A stretch of DNA of 24,876 bases from CAZLLV01 sp964560325 (GCA_964560325.1 CAZLLV010000550.1:1-24876), one strand, 5' to 3'. Positions 7,446 through 14,987 are shown, counted from the first letter of the stretch. Notes: generated by a model not told the origin, from the sequence alone. A program made the numbers and translations.

Positions 7446-8777
7446 TTACGCCGCGGCGGCTTCGAGGATGGCGCGCTGGAGGGCGATGTTGTCGCGGTGG
7501 CCGGTCAGGTGCGCCGTCACCTTGCCGCGCACCGGGTAGCCGAGCAGATAGAGGTCGCCCACGATGTCGAGGATCTTGTGCCGCACGAACTCGTCCGGGA
7601 AGCGCAGCTCGGTGTTGATCACCTCGTCCTCGCCCACCAGGATGAAGTTGTCGAGCCGCCCGCCGGAGCCGAGGCCGAGCTCGTTCATCATCTCGAGGTC
7701 GCGCAGGAAACCGAAGGTGCGGGCCGGGGCGATCTCGCGCCGGTAGGTCTCGAAGTCGGTGAGCCGGAACTCGTAGCTCTGCTCGCCGACCGGCGGCGGG
7801 TAGCGGAGCTGGTAGGCGACCGAGAACACGTCCGCCGGCTCGATGACCAGGCGCTTGCCCCCTCCGCCGTCGCCGCCCGGCGCCGGCGCGGGGACCTCGA
7901 AGCGGCGGTCGATCACCAGCTCCTTGCGCGGCGCGTCCTGGTCCTCGATGCCGATCGCGAGCAGCCGGTCGCAGAACTCGCGCGCCGAGCCGTCGAGGAC
8001 CGGGATCTCCCCGTGCACCTTGATCAGCAGATTGGTGACGCCGGCCGCGTGGAGCGCCGAGAGCAGGTGCTCGACGGTGCGGATCGACTGCCCGTCCCGT
8101 TCGAGGGTGGTGGCGTAGTCGGTGTCCGCGACCGACGAGACGTGGGCCGGGATCAACGTATCCTGCGGCAGGGTGAGGAAGTGGATGCCGCTGTCCGGCG
8201 GCAGCGGCTGGATCGCCATGCCGGTGCGGCTGCCGGAGTGGAGCCCGAGGCCGTAGATGACGCTCGCCTCGCGGATGGTGCGCTGCGGCACGTCGGTGAC
8301 CCGGAGCCAGGGCAGCTCGCGCGGCGGCTCGAGGCGCCGGATCGTCTCCTCCCGCGTCTTGCCCGCCTCGAGAGCCGGCGCTTCCTCGGCCGGGGCCGCG
8401 CCGCCGTTCGTTCGCCGGTGCTCGAGCGCGGCGCGGGCGGCGCGTAGCGTCCCCTCGTAGGAGAGCGGCTTCTCCAGGTAGTCGTGGGCGCCCAGCTTGA
8501 TCGACTTGACCGCGGTCGACGCGGTGCCGTGGCCGGAGATCATGACCACCGCCGCGTCCGGGTCGAGTTCCTTGAGCGCCTGGAGGGTCTCCAGGCCGTC
8601 GCGGTCGGCGAGCCAGATGTCCAGAAAGACGAGATCGGGCCTCCGCTCCCGGTAGAGATCCAGGGCCTCCCGGCCGCTCGACGTGGCGACGGTCTGGTAG
8701 CCCTCGTCGGTCAGGATGTCGGAGAGGGTGGTGCGGATGCCCGGCTCGTCGTCGACGATCAGGACCAGCTCACTCAT
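7446..8777 (-). CDS. lpxC: Receiver domain-LpxC fusion: UDP-3-O-acyl-GlcNAc deacetylase with N-terminal response-regulator domain
   Basis: This 443-residue protein joins two complete modules. Residues 1-122 are a CheY-like receiver closest in style to NtrC/NtrX: acidic pocket Asp9/Asp10, phospho-acceptor Asp53 in VFLDIW, switch Ser81 in MISGHG, and Lys103 in YLEKP. A charged linker (about 123-163) follows. Residues 164-443 are LpxC, the zinc enzyme that deacetylates UDP-3-O-acyl-GlcNAc, the committed step of lipid A synthesis. Its catalytic and zinc residues are all present: Glu236-His237 in TVEHLLSAL, His400 and Asp404 in RHKILDIVGD, and His427 in LTGHRDN. The ATG at 8777 gives an exact receiver start. 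The open frame continues far upstream only because it is antisense to mutS-like coding sequence. There is no Shine-Dalgarno; a TAGACT box lies 8 nt before the ATG. No histidine kinase gene is present in the window. Confidence 0.96.
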   Translation of the reverse strand: MSELVLIVDDEPGIRTTLSDILTDEGYQTVATSSGREALDLYRERRPDLVFLDIWLADRDGLETLQALKELDPDAAVVMISGHGTASTAVKSIKLGAHDYLEKPLSYEGTLRAARAALEHRRTNGGAAPAEEAPALEAGKTREETIRRLEPPRELPWLRVTDVPQRTIREASVIYGLGLHSGSRTGMAIQPLPPDSGIHFLTLPQDTLIPAHVSSVADTDYATTLERDGQSIRTVEHLLSALHAAGVTNLLIKVHGEIPVLDGSAREFCDRLLAIGIEDQDAPRKELVIDRRFEVPAPAPGGDGGGGKRLVIEPADVFSVAYQLRYPPPVGEQSYEFRLTDFETYRREIAPARTFGFLRDLEMMNELGLGSGGRLDNFILVGEDEVINTELRFPDEFVRHKILDIVGDLYLLGYPVRGKVTAHLTGHRDNIALQRAILEAAAA

Positions 8778-8785
8778 CGCCGGGC

Positions 8786-8791
8786 AGTCTA
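8786..8791 (-). promoter_or_regulatory. -10-like box directly upstream of receiver-lpxC
   Basis: On the minus strand TAGACT ends 8 nt before the ATG at 8777, and no Shine-Dalgarno sequence is present. This would place the transcription start at or next to the start codon. No convincing -35 element is visible, so this is a weak call. Confidence 0.35.
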
Positions 8792-8851
8792 GCAGGCCGG
8801 TTAGCAGCGGATTCCCTCGTCGAGGAGCACGAAGGTCGGGTGGGACGGGGT

Positions 8852-9655
8852 TCAGAGGGGCGATCGGTAGGTCTCGGCCGTCCGGTGCCAGTGGCGGAAG
8901 CGCGCCTCCAGGGCGTCCAGGTACCCCCGCTCGCGCCAGAGCTCCGAGGCGAGCGGGTCGACCACGCCGGCGAGCCGGCTCGCCTCCTCCGCCTCGACCG
9001 CCTCCGCCCCCTCCTCGCCCCGCGCGCCGCCGGGCCGCACGCCGCGGGCGAGCACACGCGCCGAGCTGCGCAGCAGGCCGCCGCTGCCCCGGAAGGCGCG
9101 CCGGACCGCCTGGTTCACCGGCCGCGGGTCGGTCTCGCCGACCGCCTGGTCGATCGCCCAGCGCGCGCGCCAGGCACCGTCGTCGTCCTGGGGCTTCCCC
9201 GGCTCCGGCCAGCCGGGCGGCGTCGCGGGATCGAACAGCAGGTGCAGGAGGTACCCCTCGTGGAAGGTGCGCGACGCCACGTCGCTCGCCTCCTTGATCG
9301 CCAGGAAGATCAGGATCTTGCGGAAGATCTTGCCGACCAGCTTGACGGTCAGCTTGACGGCGAGGCCGCCGACCCGCTCCAGGCACCCCTTCGGCTCGGT
9401 CCAGGTGCCGGCGAGGAAGTCGCGCTGGCGGGCGGAGAGCGTCACGCCGCGCTCGCGGGCGAGCACCGTCGTCATCCGGCGCTTCACCGCTTCGAGGACG
9501 CGGTCGTCGAGGAACGGCACCGGGATGAGCGGGCAGAGGCCGGCGAGCACGCTGTAGAAGGTCACGCGCTGGAACCAGGGAACCGGGGTGGCCGAAGCGT
9601 TCTCGGGGCCGGGGTCTCCGGGCGGTCGGGGCTCGCTTGCGATACCGTCTGCCAT
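8852..9655 (-). CDS. Conserved-looking protein of unknown function
   Basis: I do not recognise this 267-residue protein. It has a disordered, proline-rich N terminus (1-25), then a hydrophobic stretch at 33-50 (YSVLAGLCPLIPVPFLDD). A basic, amphipathic segment follows at 96-121 (KLTVKLVGKIFRKILIFLAI), which may associate with membranes. The C-terminal half is charged, with many Glu/Arg and an alanine-glutamate-rich patch (213-226). Codon use matches the neighbours and the frame is well conserved in style, so it is probably real. It lies 74 bp upstream of receiver-lpxC on the same strand. Its ATG is 1 bp from the divergent GTG proposed for the MutS-like gene. A TAGTCT box is 9 nt before its ATG and no Shine-Dalgarno is seen. 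A role in the envelope is only a guess from the membrane-prone segments. Confidence 0.75.
   Translation of the reverse strand: MADGIASEPRPPGDPGPENASATPVPWFQRVTFYSVLAGLCPLIPVPFLDDRVLEAVKRRMTTVLARERGVTLSARQRDFLAGTWTEPKGCLERVGGLAVKLTVKLVGKIFRKILIFLAIKEASDVASRTFHEGYLLHLLFDPATPPGWPEPGKPQDDDGAWRARWAIDQAVGETDPRPVNQAVRRAFRGSGGLLRSSARVLARGVRPGGARGEEGAEAVEAEEASRLAGVVDPLASELWRERGYLDALEARFRHWHRTAETYRSPL
9643..9648 (+). promoter_or_regulatory. -10-like box 8 nt before the GTG of the MutS-like gene
   Basis: TACCGT ends 8 nt before GTG 9657. It matches only the conserved T-A...T positions of a -10 element, and it lies inside the first codons of the divergent gene. It supports a leaderless GTG start only weakly. 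Confidence 0.2.
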
Positions 9656-9656
9656 C

Positions 9657-11831
9657 GTGGCGGAAGACTACAAAAATCGGACCAGCGGCGATCCGACCGA
9701 CAGCGGCGGTGGCGAAGCACCGGACGCCGTCTATCGGAGGCGCATGGAGGCGCACGCCGGCGTGCTCGCCGGGCTCGACCGCCGCGCCCGCGGGCTCGGC
9801 GCCGGGCGGCTCGCGAGCTTCCTGCTGGCCGCCGGCTGTCTGGTGGCGGCGGTCGCGGGCGCCGAGACCCCCCGGCCCGCCTGGCTCGGCGCGGCCGGCG
9901 CCCTCTTCGCCCTCTTCGCCGTGCTGGTGGCCTTCGACCTCCGGCTGCGCCGGCGGATCGAGCGGGAGGACGCTCTGCGCGCCGTCTACGAGCGGGCGCT
10001 CCTGCGCCGCGCCCGGGACTGGCCGGCGCTCGAGCGGGCGCTCGCCGAGGTGGGGCTGTCGGAGGACGCCGGCGCGACGGACGAGGCGTTCGTGCGCGAC
10101 CTCCACCTCTTCGGCCGCGCCTCGCTCTTCCGGCTCGTGGCGACCCCCGGTACCCCCTCCGGCCGGCGCCGTCTCGCCACCTGGCTCGTCTCCGGCGAAG
10201 AGGACGGCGGCGATGAGACCGGAGGTTCCGAGGCCGAGGCGGCCTCGATCCGTTCCCGTCAGGCGGCCGTCCGGGCGCTCGCGCCCGAGATCGACTGGCG
10301 CGCCGGGTTGGAAGCGATCGCCTGGGGCAGCCCGCGCCGGCGCGGCGGCGAGCCGGAGGAGGGGGCGCGGCGGACGGGGCGAGCCGCGGCCGCGCGTCGC
10401 GAGGAGCCGGTCCTCGATCGCTTCTACGCCTGGCTCGACGCGGAGCCCTGGCTGCTCCGGCGCCGCGGCCTGGTCGCCGTCGCCTGGGCTCTGACCGTCG
10501 CCACGCCGGTGAGCCTGGTCCTCTGGCTCCTCACCGACCTGCCCGCCCTCTGGATCCCGCTCGCCGCGGCCGCCTACCTCCTCTCGGCCGTCTCCGTGAA
10601 GCGGATGCACGAGGGGTACGACCAGGCGGTCGCCGGGCTCGACGGCCTGCGCGGCCACGGCGCGATCTTCCGCTGGCTCGAAAACCTCCCCGGCGACGCG
10701 CTCCTCCTGGACGACCTGCGAGCTCGGCTGGGGGCCCGCCGCCGAGGCGTCGCGAGCGCCATGGCCCCGGATTCGAGGCGCCGCGACGGAGGCGATGCGG
10801 TGACATCGTCGAGGAGCGGCAACGCGGAAGACGGGGCCATGCCGCCGCGACGGACGGCGGCGGAGTGGATGGATCGGCTCGACCGCCTGATCGTCCTCTC
10901 CGACACCCGCCGCGGGATGATCTACTTCTTCGTCCAGGTCCTCTTCCTCTGGGACTTCCACGTCCATCTCGCGCTCGAGCGCTGGCGCGCGGCGACCGGC
11001 GCGGCGGCCCGGGGGTGGCTCGAGGCGCTGGGCGAGGTCGAAGCGCTCGCCGCTCTCGCCGCCCTCGCCCATGCCCAGCCCGACTGGGCCTTCCCCGAGG
11101 TCGACGCCTCCGCCGACGCCTTCGAGGGGCAGGACGTGGGCCACCCGCTGATCGCCGACGAGCGGCGGGTGGGCAACGACGTGACCGTGGGGCCGCCGGG
11201 GAGCTTCCTGCTGGTCACCGGCTCGAACATGAGCGGCAAGACCACGCTGCTGCGCGCCGTCGGCGCCAACGCCGTCCTCGCCCGAGCCGGCGGCCCGGTC
11301 TGCGCCCGCGCGCTCCGCCTGCCGCCGGTGGAGCTCGCCACCAGCGTCGCGGTCGAGGACTCGCTCGAAGAGGGCGTCTCGTTCTTCCTCGCCGAGCTGC
11401 TGCGCCTGAAGGCGGTGGTCGCCAAGGCCGAGGCAGCGGCAGCCAAGAACGTGACGGCGAAGGCAGAGGAGGGCGGGAGGGGGAGATCTGGACGAAACCG
11501 AGTTCTCTACCTGCTCGACGAGGTGCTGCGTGGCACCAACAGCGCCGAGCGCCGGGTGGCGGTCGGGCGGGTGATCGGGCGCCTGCTCGCGGTCGGAGCG
11601 ATCGGCGCCGTCACCACCCACGACCTGGAGATCCTGGCCGAAGGGGAGCTCGAAGCGGCGGCGGTCCCGATCCACTTCCGCGAGACGGTCGAGCCGCGCC
11701 CCGGCGGCGGCGCCGACATGAGCTTCGACTACCGCGCGCGGCCGGGCCTGGCGACCACCACCAACGCCCTGCGGCTGCTCGAAGCGGTCGGGCTCGCCGG
11801 CGGGGACGGTGGAACGGACGACGCGCCGTGA
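9657..11831 (+). CDS. Membrane-anchored MutS-family ATPase
   Basis: This 724-residue protein has the ABC-type ATPase domain of MutS proteins at its C terminus: Walker A TGSNMSGKTT from about 521, Walker B LYLLDEVLRGTNSAER with Asp621-Glu622, and a TTHDLEI H-loop segment. Before it lies a poorly conserved MutS core with two likely transmembrane pairs, about 52-68 with 77-93 and about 271-313. There is no mismatch-recognition N-terminal domain, so this is not the repair MutS. Such membrane MutS-like proteins occur in several phyla and their task is unknown. Two low-complexity insertions appear, at about 362-395 and about 588-612. The GTG 9657 start faces the divergent gene; ATG 9744 (GGAGG 3 nt upstream) is an alternative that would shorten the protein by 29 residues. 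The stop overlaps the methyltransferase start. Confidence 0.88.
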   Translation: MAEDYKNRTSGDPTDSGGGEAPDAVYRRRMEAHAGVLAGLDRRARGLGAGRLASFLLAAGCLVAAVAGAETPRPAWLGAAGALFALFAVLVAFDLRLRRRIEREDALRAVYERALLRRARDWPALERALAEVGLSEDAGATDEAFVRDLHLFGRASLFRLVATPGTPSGRRRLATWLVSGEEDGGDETGGSEAEAASIRSRQAAVRALAPEIDWRAGLEAIAWGSPRRRGGEPEEGARRTGRAAAARREEPVLDRFYAWLDAEPWLLRRRGLVAVAWALTVATPVSLVLWLLTDLPALWIPLAAAAYLLSAVSVKRMHEGYDQAVAGLDGLRGHGAIFRWLENLPGDALLLDDLRARLGARRRGVASAMAPDSRRRDGGDAVTSSRSGNAEDGAMPPRRTAAEWMDRLDRLIVLSDTRRGMIYFFVQVLFLWDFHVHLALERWRAATGAAARGWLEALGEVEALAALAALAHAQPDWAFPEVDASADAFEGQDVGHPLIADERRVGNDVTVGPPGSFLLVTGSNMSGKTTLLRAVGANAVLARAGGPVCARALRLPPVELATSVAVEDSLEEGVSFFLAELLRLKAVVAKAEAAAAKNVTAKAEEGGRGRSGRNRVLYLLDEVLRGTNSAERRVAVGRVIGRLLAVGAIGAVTTHDLEILAEGELEAAAVPIHFRETVEPRPGGGADMSFDYRARPGLATTTNALRLLEAVGLAGGDGGTDDAP
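9665..9670 (-). promoter_or_regulatory. -10-like box 9 nt before the 267-residue unknown gene
   Basis: On the minus strand TAGTCT, preceded by a T-run, ends 9 nt before the ATG at 9655. There is no Shine-Dalgarno sequence between it and the ATG. A leaderless or near-leaderless transcript would result. Confidence 0.35.
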
Positions 11832-12661
11832 AGGAGCTCGACGTCGAGCGCTTCTACGGCGTCTGCGCGGCCTTCTACGACGCCGACTACGAGGCCGCCG
11901 GCTACGACCACGACATCGGCTTCTACGTCGAGCTGGCGTGCGGGGCCGGCGGCCCGGTCCTGGAGCTCGGCTGCGGCACCGGCCGGGTGCTCCTCCCGAC
12001 CGCGCGGGCGCTCGACCGGGTGGGCTCGGACGCGCCGGTCGTGGGGGTCGACGCCTCCGCCGCCATGCTCGCCCGGCTGGAGGAGCGCCTCGCCGAGGAG
12101 CCCGCGGGGGTGCGCGAGCGGGTGCGGCTCGTCCACGGCGACGTGCGGACGGCGGACGTGCGCGAGCACGCGCCGGGCGGCTTCGCGCTCGTCACCGCGC
12201 CCTTCCGGGTCGTCCACCACCTGGTCGAGCGGGCGGACCAGCGGGCGTGGCTCGCCAACGTCGCCCGGCACCTGACCCCCAGGGGCCACCTCGTCTTCGA
12301 CCTCTTCCAGCCCGATTACGCGATGGTCGCCGACCCGCCGAGCGTGTCGGTCGACATCGAGCGCACCGATCCCGCGACCGGGCGCACCGTGCGGCGAGCG
12401 TCGAGCGCCCGGCACGAGCCGGAGTCACAGACGTTCGAGGTCGAGCTCGAATGGCTGGTCGAGCGGGAGGACGGCGAGGAGGAGTCGATCGAGGCCGGCG
12501 TCAGCCGGCTGCGCTGGTTCACCCGCGCCGAGATCGAGCTGCTGCTCGAGATCGAAGGCTTCGAAACCCTCGACGCCTGGGGCGACTTCGACCGCACCCC
12601 CCACGGCTCCGGCGCCGAAGCGATCGTCGTCCGCGCGCGCAAGGCGTCAGACGCGCCGTAG
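11828..12661 (+). CDS. Class I SAM-dependent methyltransferase
   Basis: This 277-residue soluble protein has a Rossmann methyltransferase fold. Motif I is PVLELGCGTGR (43-53), followed by VVGVDASAAML with the acidic ribose-binding residue. The Asp of LVHGDVRTADV is motif II, and a LTPRGHLVFDLF segment is the post-motif III strand. The family includes the YcgJ/Tam-like small-molecule methyltransferases, and the substrate is not deducible. The GTG start overlaps the TGA of the MutS-like gene in GTGA (11828-11831), so the two should be translationally coupled. That makes a functional link with the membrane MutS-like ATPase worth considering. The last 15 bp overlap the convergent coaA gene. Confidence 0.9.
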   Translation: MKELDVERFYGVCAAFYDADYEAAGYDHDIGFYVELACGAGGPVLELGCGTGRVLLPTARALDRVGSDAPVVGVDASAAMLARLEERLAEEPAGVRERVRLVHGDVRTADVREHAPGGFALVTAPFRVVHHLVERADQRAWLANVARHLTPRGHLVFDLFQPDYAMVADPPSVSVDIERTDPATGRTVRRASSARHEPESQTFEVELEWLVEREDGEEESIEAGVSRLRWFTRAEIELLLEIEGFETLDAWGDFDRTPHGSGAEAIVVRARKASDAP

Positions 12662-13585
12662 CGCGACCCGCTCGACCGCGTGATCTGAGCCCTTGCGCAG
12701 CACCAGGTCGGCGCGGCCGCGGGTGGGGAGGATGTTCTCGCGCAGGTTGCGGCCGTTGATCTCGTCCCAGATCCGCTCCGCCACCTCCCGCGCCTCCTCC
12801 TCCGAGAGCCGGGCGTAGCGGTGGAAGTAGGAGGCGCGGTCGCGGAAGGAGGTCTCGCGCAGAGTGAGAAAGCGCTCCACGTACCAGCGGCGGATCACCT
12901 CCTCCGGCGCGTCGACGTAGATCGACAGGTCGAAGAAGTCGGAGACGAAGACCCGCCCCCGCCCCTCCGGATCGTTCCCCTCGCCGTGGAGGATGTTCAG
13001 GCCCTCGATGATCACCACGTCGGGCCGCTCGATCTCGATCCGCTCGCCGTCCAGGATGTCGTAGGAGAGGTGGGAGTAGACCGGCGCCGAGACCCGCGGC
13101 CGGCCCGACTTGAGGTGATCGAGGAACGACAGCAAGGCGGGCAGGTCGTAGCTCTCCGGAAAGCCCTTCCGGTTCATCAGGCCCCGGCGCTCGAGCTCGG
13201 CGTTCGGGTAGAGAAAGCCGTCGGTCGGGATCAGGTCGACCTTCGGCCGATTCGGCCCGCGGGCGAGGAGCGCCCGCAGGATGCGCGCGGTCGTGCTCTT
13301 GCCGACCGCCACGCTGCCGGCGAGCCCGATCGTGTAGGGCACCTTGGCGGTGTCGTGGCCGAGGAAGGTCGAGGTGGCGCGGAAGAGGTTCTGGGTCGCC
13401 TCGTAGTAGAGGTTCAGCAGGCGGGTGATCGGGAGGTAGACCTCTTCGACCTCCAGCAGCGAGACCGGCTCGTTCAGCCCCTGGAGCTCGGCGAGCTCCG
13501 CCGCGGAGAGCGTTATCGGCGTCTGGGCGCGCCGCGCCTTCCACTCTTCGCGCGTGAAGACGAGGTAGGGGGAGAAGTCGGTCAT
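12647..13585 (-). CDS. coaA: Pantothenate kinase type I
   Basis: CoaA phosphorylates pantothenate with ATP, the first and usually rate-limiting step of coenzyme A synthesis in the cytoplasm. The 312-residue length matches E. coli CoaA (316). The P-loop GLAGSVAVGKST (87-98) is intact, followed by the PTDGFLYPN segment and NRKGFPESYD. The VIIEGLNIL strand and the C-terminal DLVLRKGSDHAVERVALRRV region are also typical. The ATG at 13585 has no Shine-Dalgarno; a TAGGAT box lies 12 nt upstream. It is divergent from panB, another gene of the same pathway, across 62 bp, so joint control from that short region is plausible. It overlaps the methyltransferase gene at the 3' end by 15 bp. Confidence 0.96.
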   Translation of the reverse strand: MTDFSPYLVFTREEWKARRAQTPITLSAAELAELQGLNEPVSLLEVEEVYLPITRLLNLYYEATQNLFRATSTFLGHDTAKVPYTIGLAGSVAVGKSTTARILRALLARGPNRPKVDLIPTDGFLYPNAELERRGLMNRKGFPESYDLPALLSFLDHLKSGRPRVSAPVYSHLSYDILDGERIEIERPDVVIIEGLNILHGEGNDPEGRGRVFVSDFFDLSIYVDAPEEVIRRWYVERFLTLRETSFRDRASYFHRYARLSEEEAREVAERIWDEINGRNLRENILPTRGRADLVLRKGSDHAVERVALRRV

Positions 13586-13597
13586 GGGGGGCGGCGC

Positions 13598-13603
13598 ATC
13601 CTA
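13598..13603 (-). promoter_or_regulatory. -10-like box upstream of coaA
   Basis: On the minus strand TAGGAT ends 12 nt before the coaA ATG, with no Shine-Dalgarno between. It lies in the 62-bp divergent coaA-panB spacer. No -35 element is evident. Confidence 0.3.
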
Positions 13604-13633
13604 CCAAGAGCCCCGGCGCGCAGACCTATTTGC

Positions 13634-13639
13634 TATTCT
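13634..13639 (+). promoter_or_regulatory. -10-like box 8 nt before panB ATG
   Basis: TATTCT lies in a short AT-rich patch (13626-13646) and ends 8 nt before ATG 13648. No Shine-Dalgarno sequence separates them. A leaderless panB transcript would result if this is the -10 element. Confidence 0.4.
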
Positions 13640-13647
13640 CTATTCCG

Positions 13648-14541
13648 ATGGCCCAGCCCACGCAGCCCGACCCCGCGCAGGCGAAGAAGCCGGCCGCGAC
13701 CTCGCCGCCGAAGCCGGTCACCGTGCCGTCGATCCTGGCGCTCCACGCACGCGGCGAGCGAGTGGTGACGGTCACCGCCTACGACTACCCCGGCGCCCGG
13801 ATCGCGGACGCCGCGGGGGTCGACATCGTGCTGGTCGGCGACTCGCTCGCGATGGTGGTGCTCGGCCACCCGGACACCCTCTCGGTGACGGTCGACGAGA
13901 TGTTGCACCACGTCAAGGCGGTGCGCCGCGGCCTCTCGCGGGCGCTCCTGGTGGCGGACATGCCGTACGGCTCGTTCCACGTGAGCCTCGAGCGGAGCGT
14001 CGAGAACGCTCTGCGCTTCGTCCAGGAGGGCGGCGCCCAGGCGGTCAAGATCGAGGGGCCGCGCACCGAGCTGGCGGCGGCGCTCGCGAAGGCGGAGATC
14101 CCGGTGATGGCCCACCTCGGGCTCACCCCGCAGTCGATCCACCGCTTCGGCGGCTTCAAGGTCCAGGGGCGCGAGGAGCGGGCCGCCCGGGGGCTGGTCG
14201 ACGCCGCCCTCGAGCTCCAGGAGGCGGGGGTCTTCTCTCTGGTCCTCGAGTGCATCCCGGCCGATCTCGGCACCGAGATCAGCGAGCGGCTCGACATCCC
14301 GACGATCGGCATCGGCGCCGGCCCCGGCTGCACCGGGCAGGTGCTCGTGTACCACGACGTCCTCGGTCTCCAAGACTCGCTCGCGCCCCGCTTCGTGCGG
14401 CGGTACGCGCAGCAGGGTGCCGAGGCGACCGAGGCGCTCCGGCGCTTCGCCGCCGACGTACGCGAGGGCCGCTACCCGAGCCTCGAAGAGAGCTACGACG
14501 CGCCGAGCGTCGGTGGTGACCACCCGAGCCGCCTGTACTGA
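13648..14541 (+). CDS. panB: 3-methyl-2-oxobutanoate hydroxymethyltransferase (ketopantoate synthesis)
   Basis: PanB adds a hydroxymethyl group from methylenetetrahydrofolate to 3-methyl-2-oxobutanoate, making ketopantoate for pantothenate and CoA. The 297-residue TIM-barrel protein keeps the metal ligands Asp65 (LVGDSLAM), Asp104 (VADMPYGSF) and Glu136 (VKIEG), and the catalytic Glu201 (LVLECIP). The opening VTAYDYPGARIAD and IGIGAGPGCTGQVLV are classic PanB motifs. The N-terminal 25 residues are a lysine/proline-rich extension. The frame is open from a TTG at 13630, but ATG 13648 fits better, with a -10-like TATTCT 8 nt upstream. It is divergent from coaA. No panC or panD is visible nearby. 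Confidence 0.96.
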   Translation: MAQPTQPDPAQAKKPAATSPPKPVTVPSILALHARGERVVTVTAYDYPGARIADAAGVDIVLVGDSLAMVVLGHPDTLSVTVDEMLHHVKAVRRGLSRALLVADMPYGSFHVSLERSVENALRFVQEGGAQAVKIEGPRTELAAALAKAEIPVMAHLGLTPQSIHRFGGFKVQGREERAARGLVDAALELQEAGVFSLVLECIPADLGTEISERLDIPTIGIGAGPGCTGQVLVYHDVLGLQDSLAPRFVRRYAQQGAEATEALRRFAADVREGRYPSLEESYDAPSVGGDHPSRLY

Positions 14542-14636
14542 TCCGGGTGGCCCACTCCCACGCACCCACGGCTCCGGTGGCCCGTTGCTGCGGAACGTCG
14601 GAGGTCGATGGTGATCGAGGAGTTCGGTGGCGGGGC

Positions 14637-14800
14637 CGGGCCGGGGCTCCCGTCGCCCGGGGACCGGCGTTCGCCTGGGAGGACGGGGGGACGGGGGCTC
14701 TGCCTCGGCTTCGGCGCCGCGCGCGTCGTCGGGTGCCCGGAGAAGGGCCGGGGAGCGGCGGCACCTCAGACGCCCCCGGGACGACGGGAGCCCCGGCCCG
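14637..14800. repeat. Long inverted repeat, 19-bp perfect arms extending to 26 bp
   Basis: Left arm CGGGCCGGGGCTCCCGTCG (14637-14655) is the exact reverse complement of 14782-14800. The arms continue inward with CCCGGGG (14656-14662) against CCCCGGG (14774-14780), leaving one bulged A at 14781. The stem encloses about 111 nt, itself GC-rich. This could be a structured RNA, a 3' end element of panB, or the remnant of a small inverted-repeat element. Confidence 0.75.
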
Positions 14801-14881
14801 CCCCTGGGGCGCTCGGTGGTGGCCGTGTCGCACTAGGTCTCGGAGATTGTGAATGGATCTCTAGCCGTCACGAGAGCGGGG

Positions 14882-14914
14882 CCGGTGTCGGCCGGCCGGC
14901 ACGGCTTACACCGG
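14882..14914 (+). repeat. Nested hairpin/palindrome
   Basis: CCGGTGT (14882-14888) pairs with ACACCGG (14908-14914). Overlapping its left arm is an 18-nt near-palindrome (14885-14902, GTGTCGGCCGGCCGGCAC, one G-T pair). The two foldings are alternatives. It could be an RNA fold in the leader of the downstream gene, or a protein-binding site. Confidence 0.4.
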
Positions 14915-14987
14915 GGGATGGCAGATAACAAACTCTTTCGCAAGTTGAAATACATCTAGATCCATTGCCACTCGCAGGGTGAACGCC

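Noticed and set aside
4686..8447. 1253-codon open frame on the plus strand
   Set aside because: It lies antisense to the M14 and receiver-LpxC genes, whose motifs are certain. Its product is a low-complexity Arg/Ala/Val/Asp string, a common artefact of GC-rich DNA.
8778..11675. Upstream extension of the receiver-LpxC frame to 1409 codons
   Set aside because: The extension runs antisense to the MutS-like gene and through the 267-residue gene. The receiver domain begins exactly at the ATG at 8777.
14279..14928. Open frames on both strands after panB
   Set aside because: They are Gly/Arg/Pro-rich with no start signals or motifs, overlap panB or the long hairpin, and have no codon bias like the real genes.
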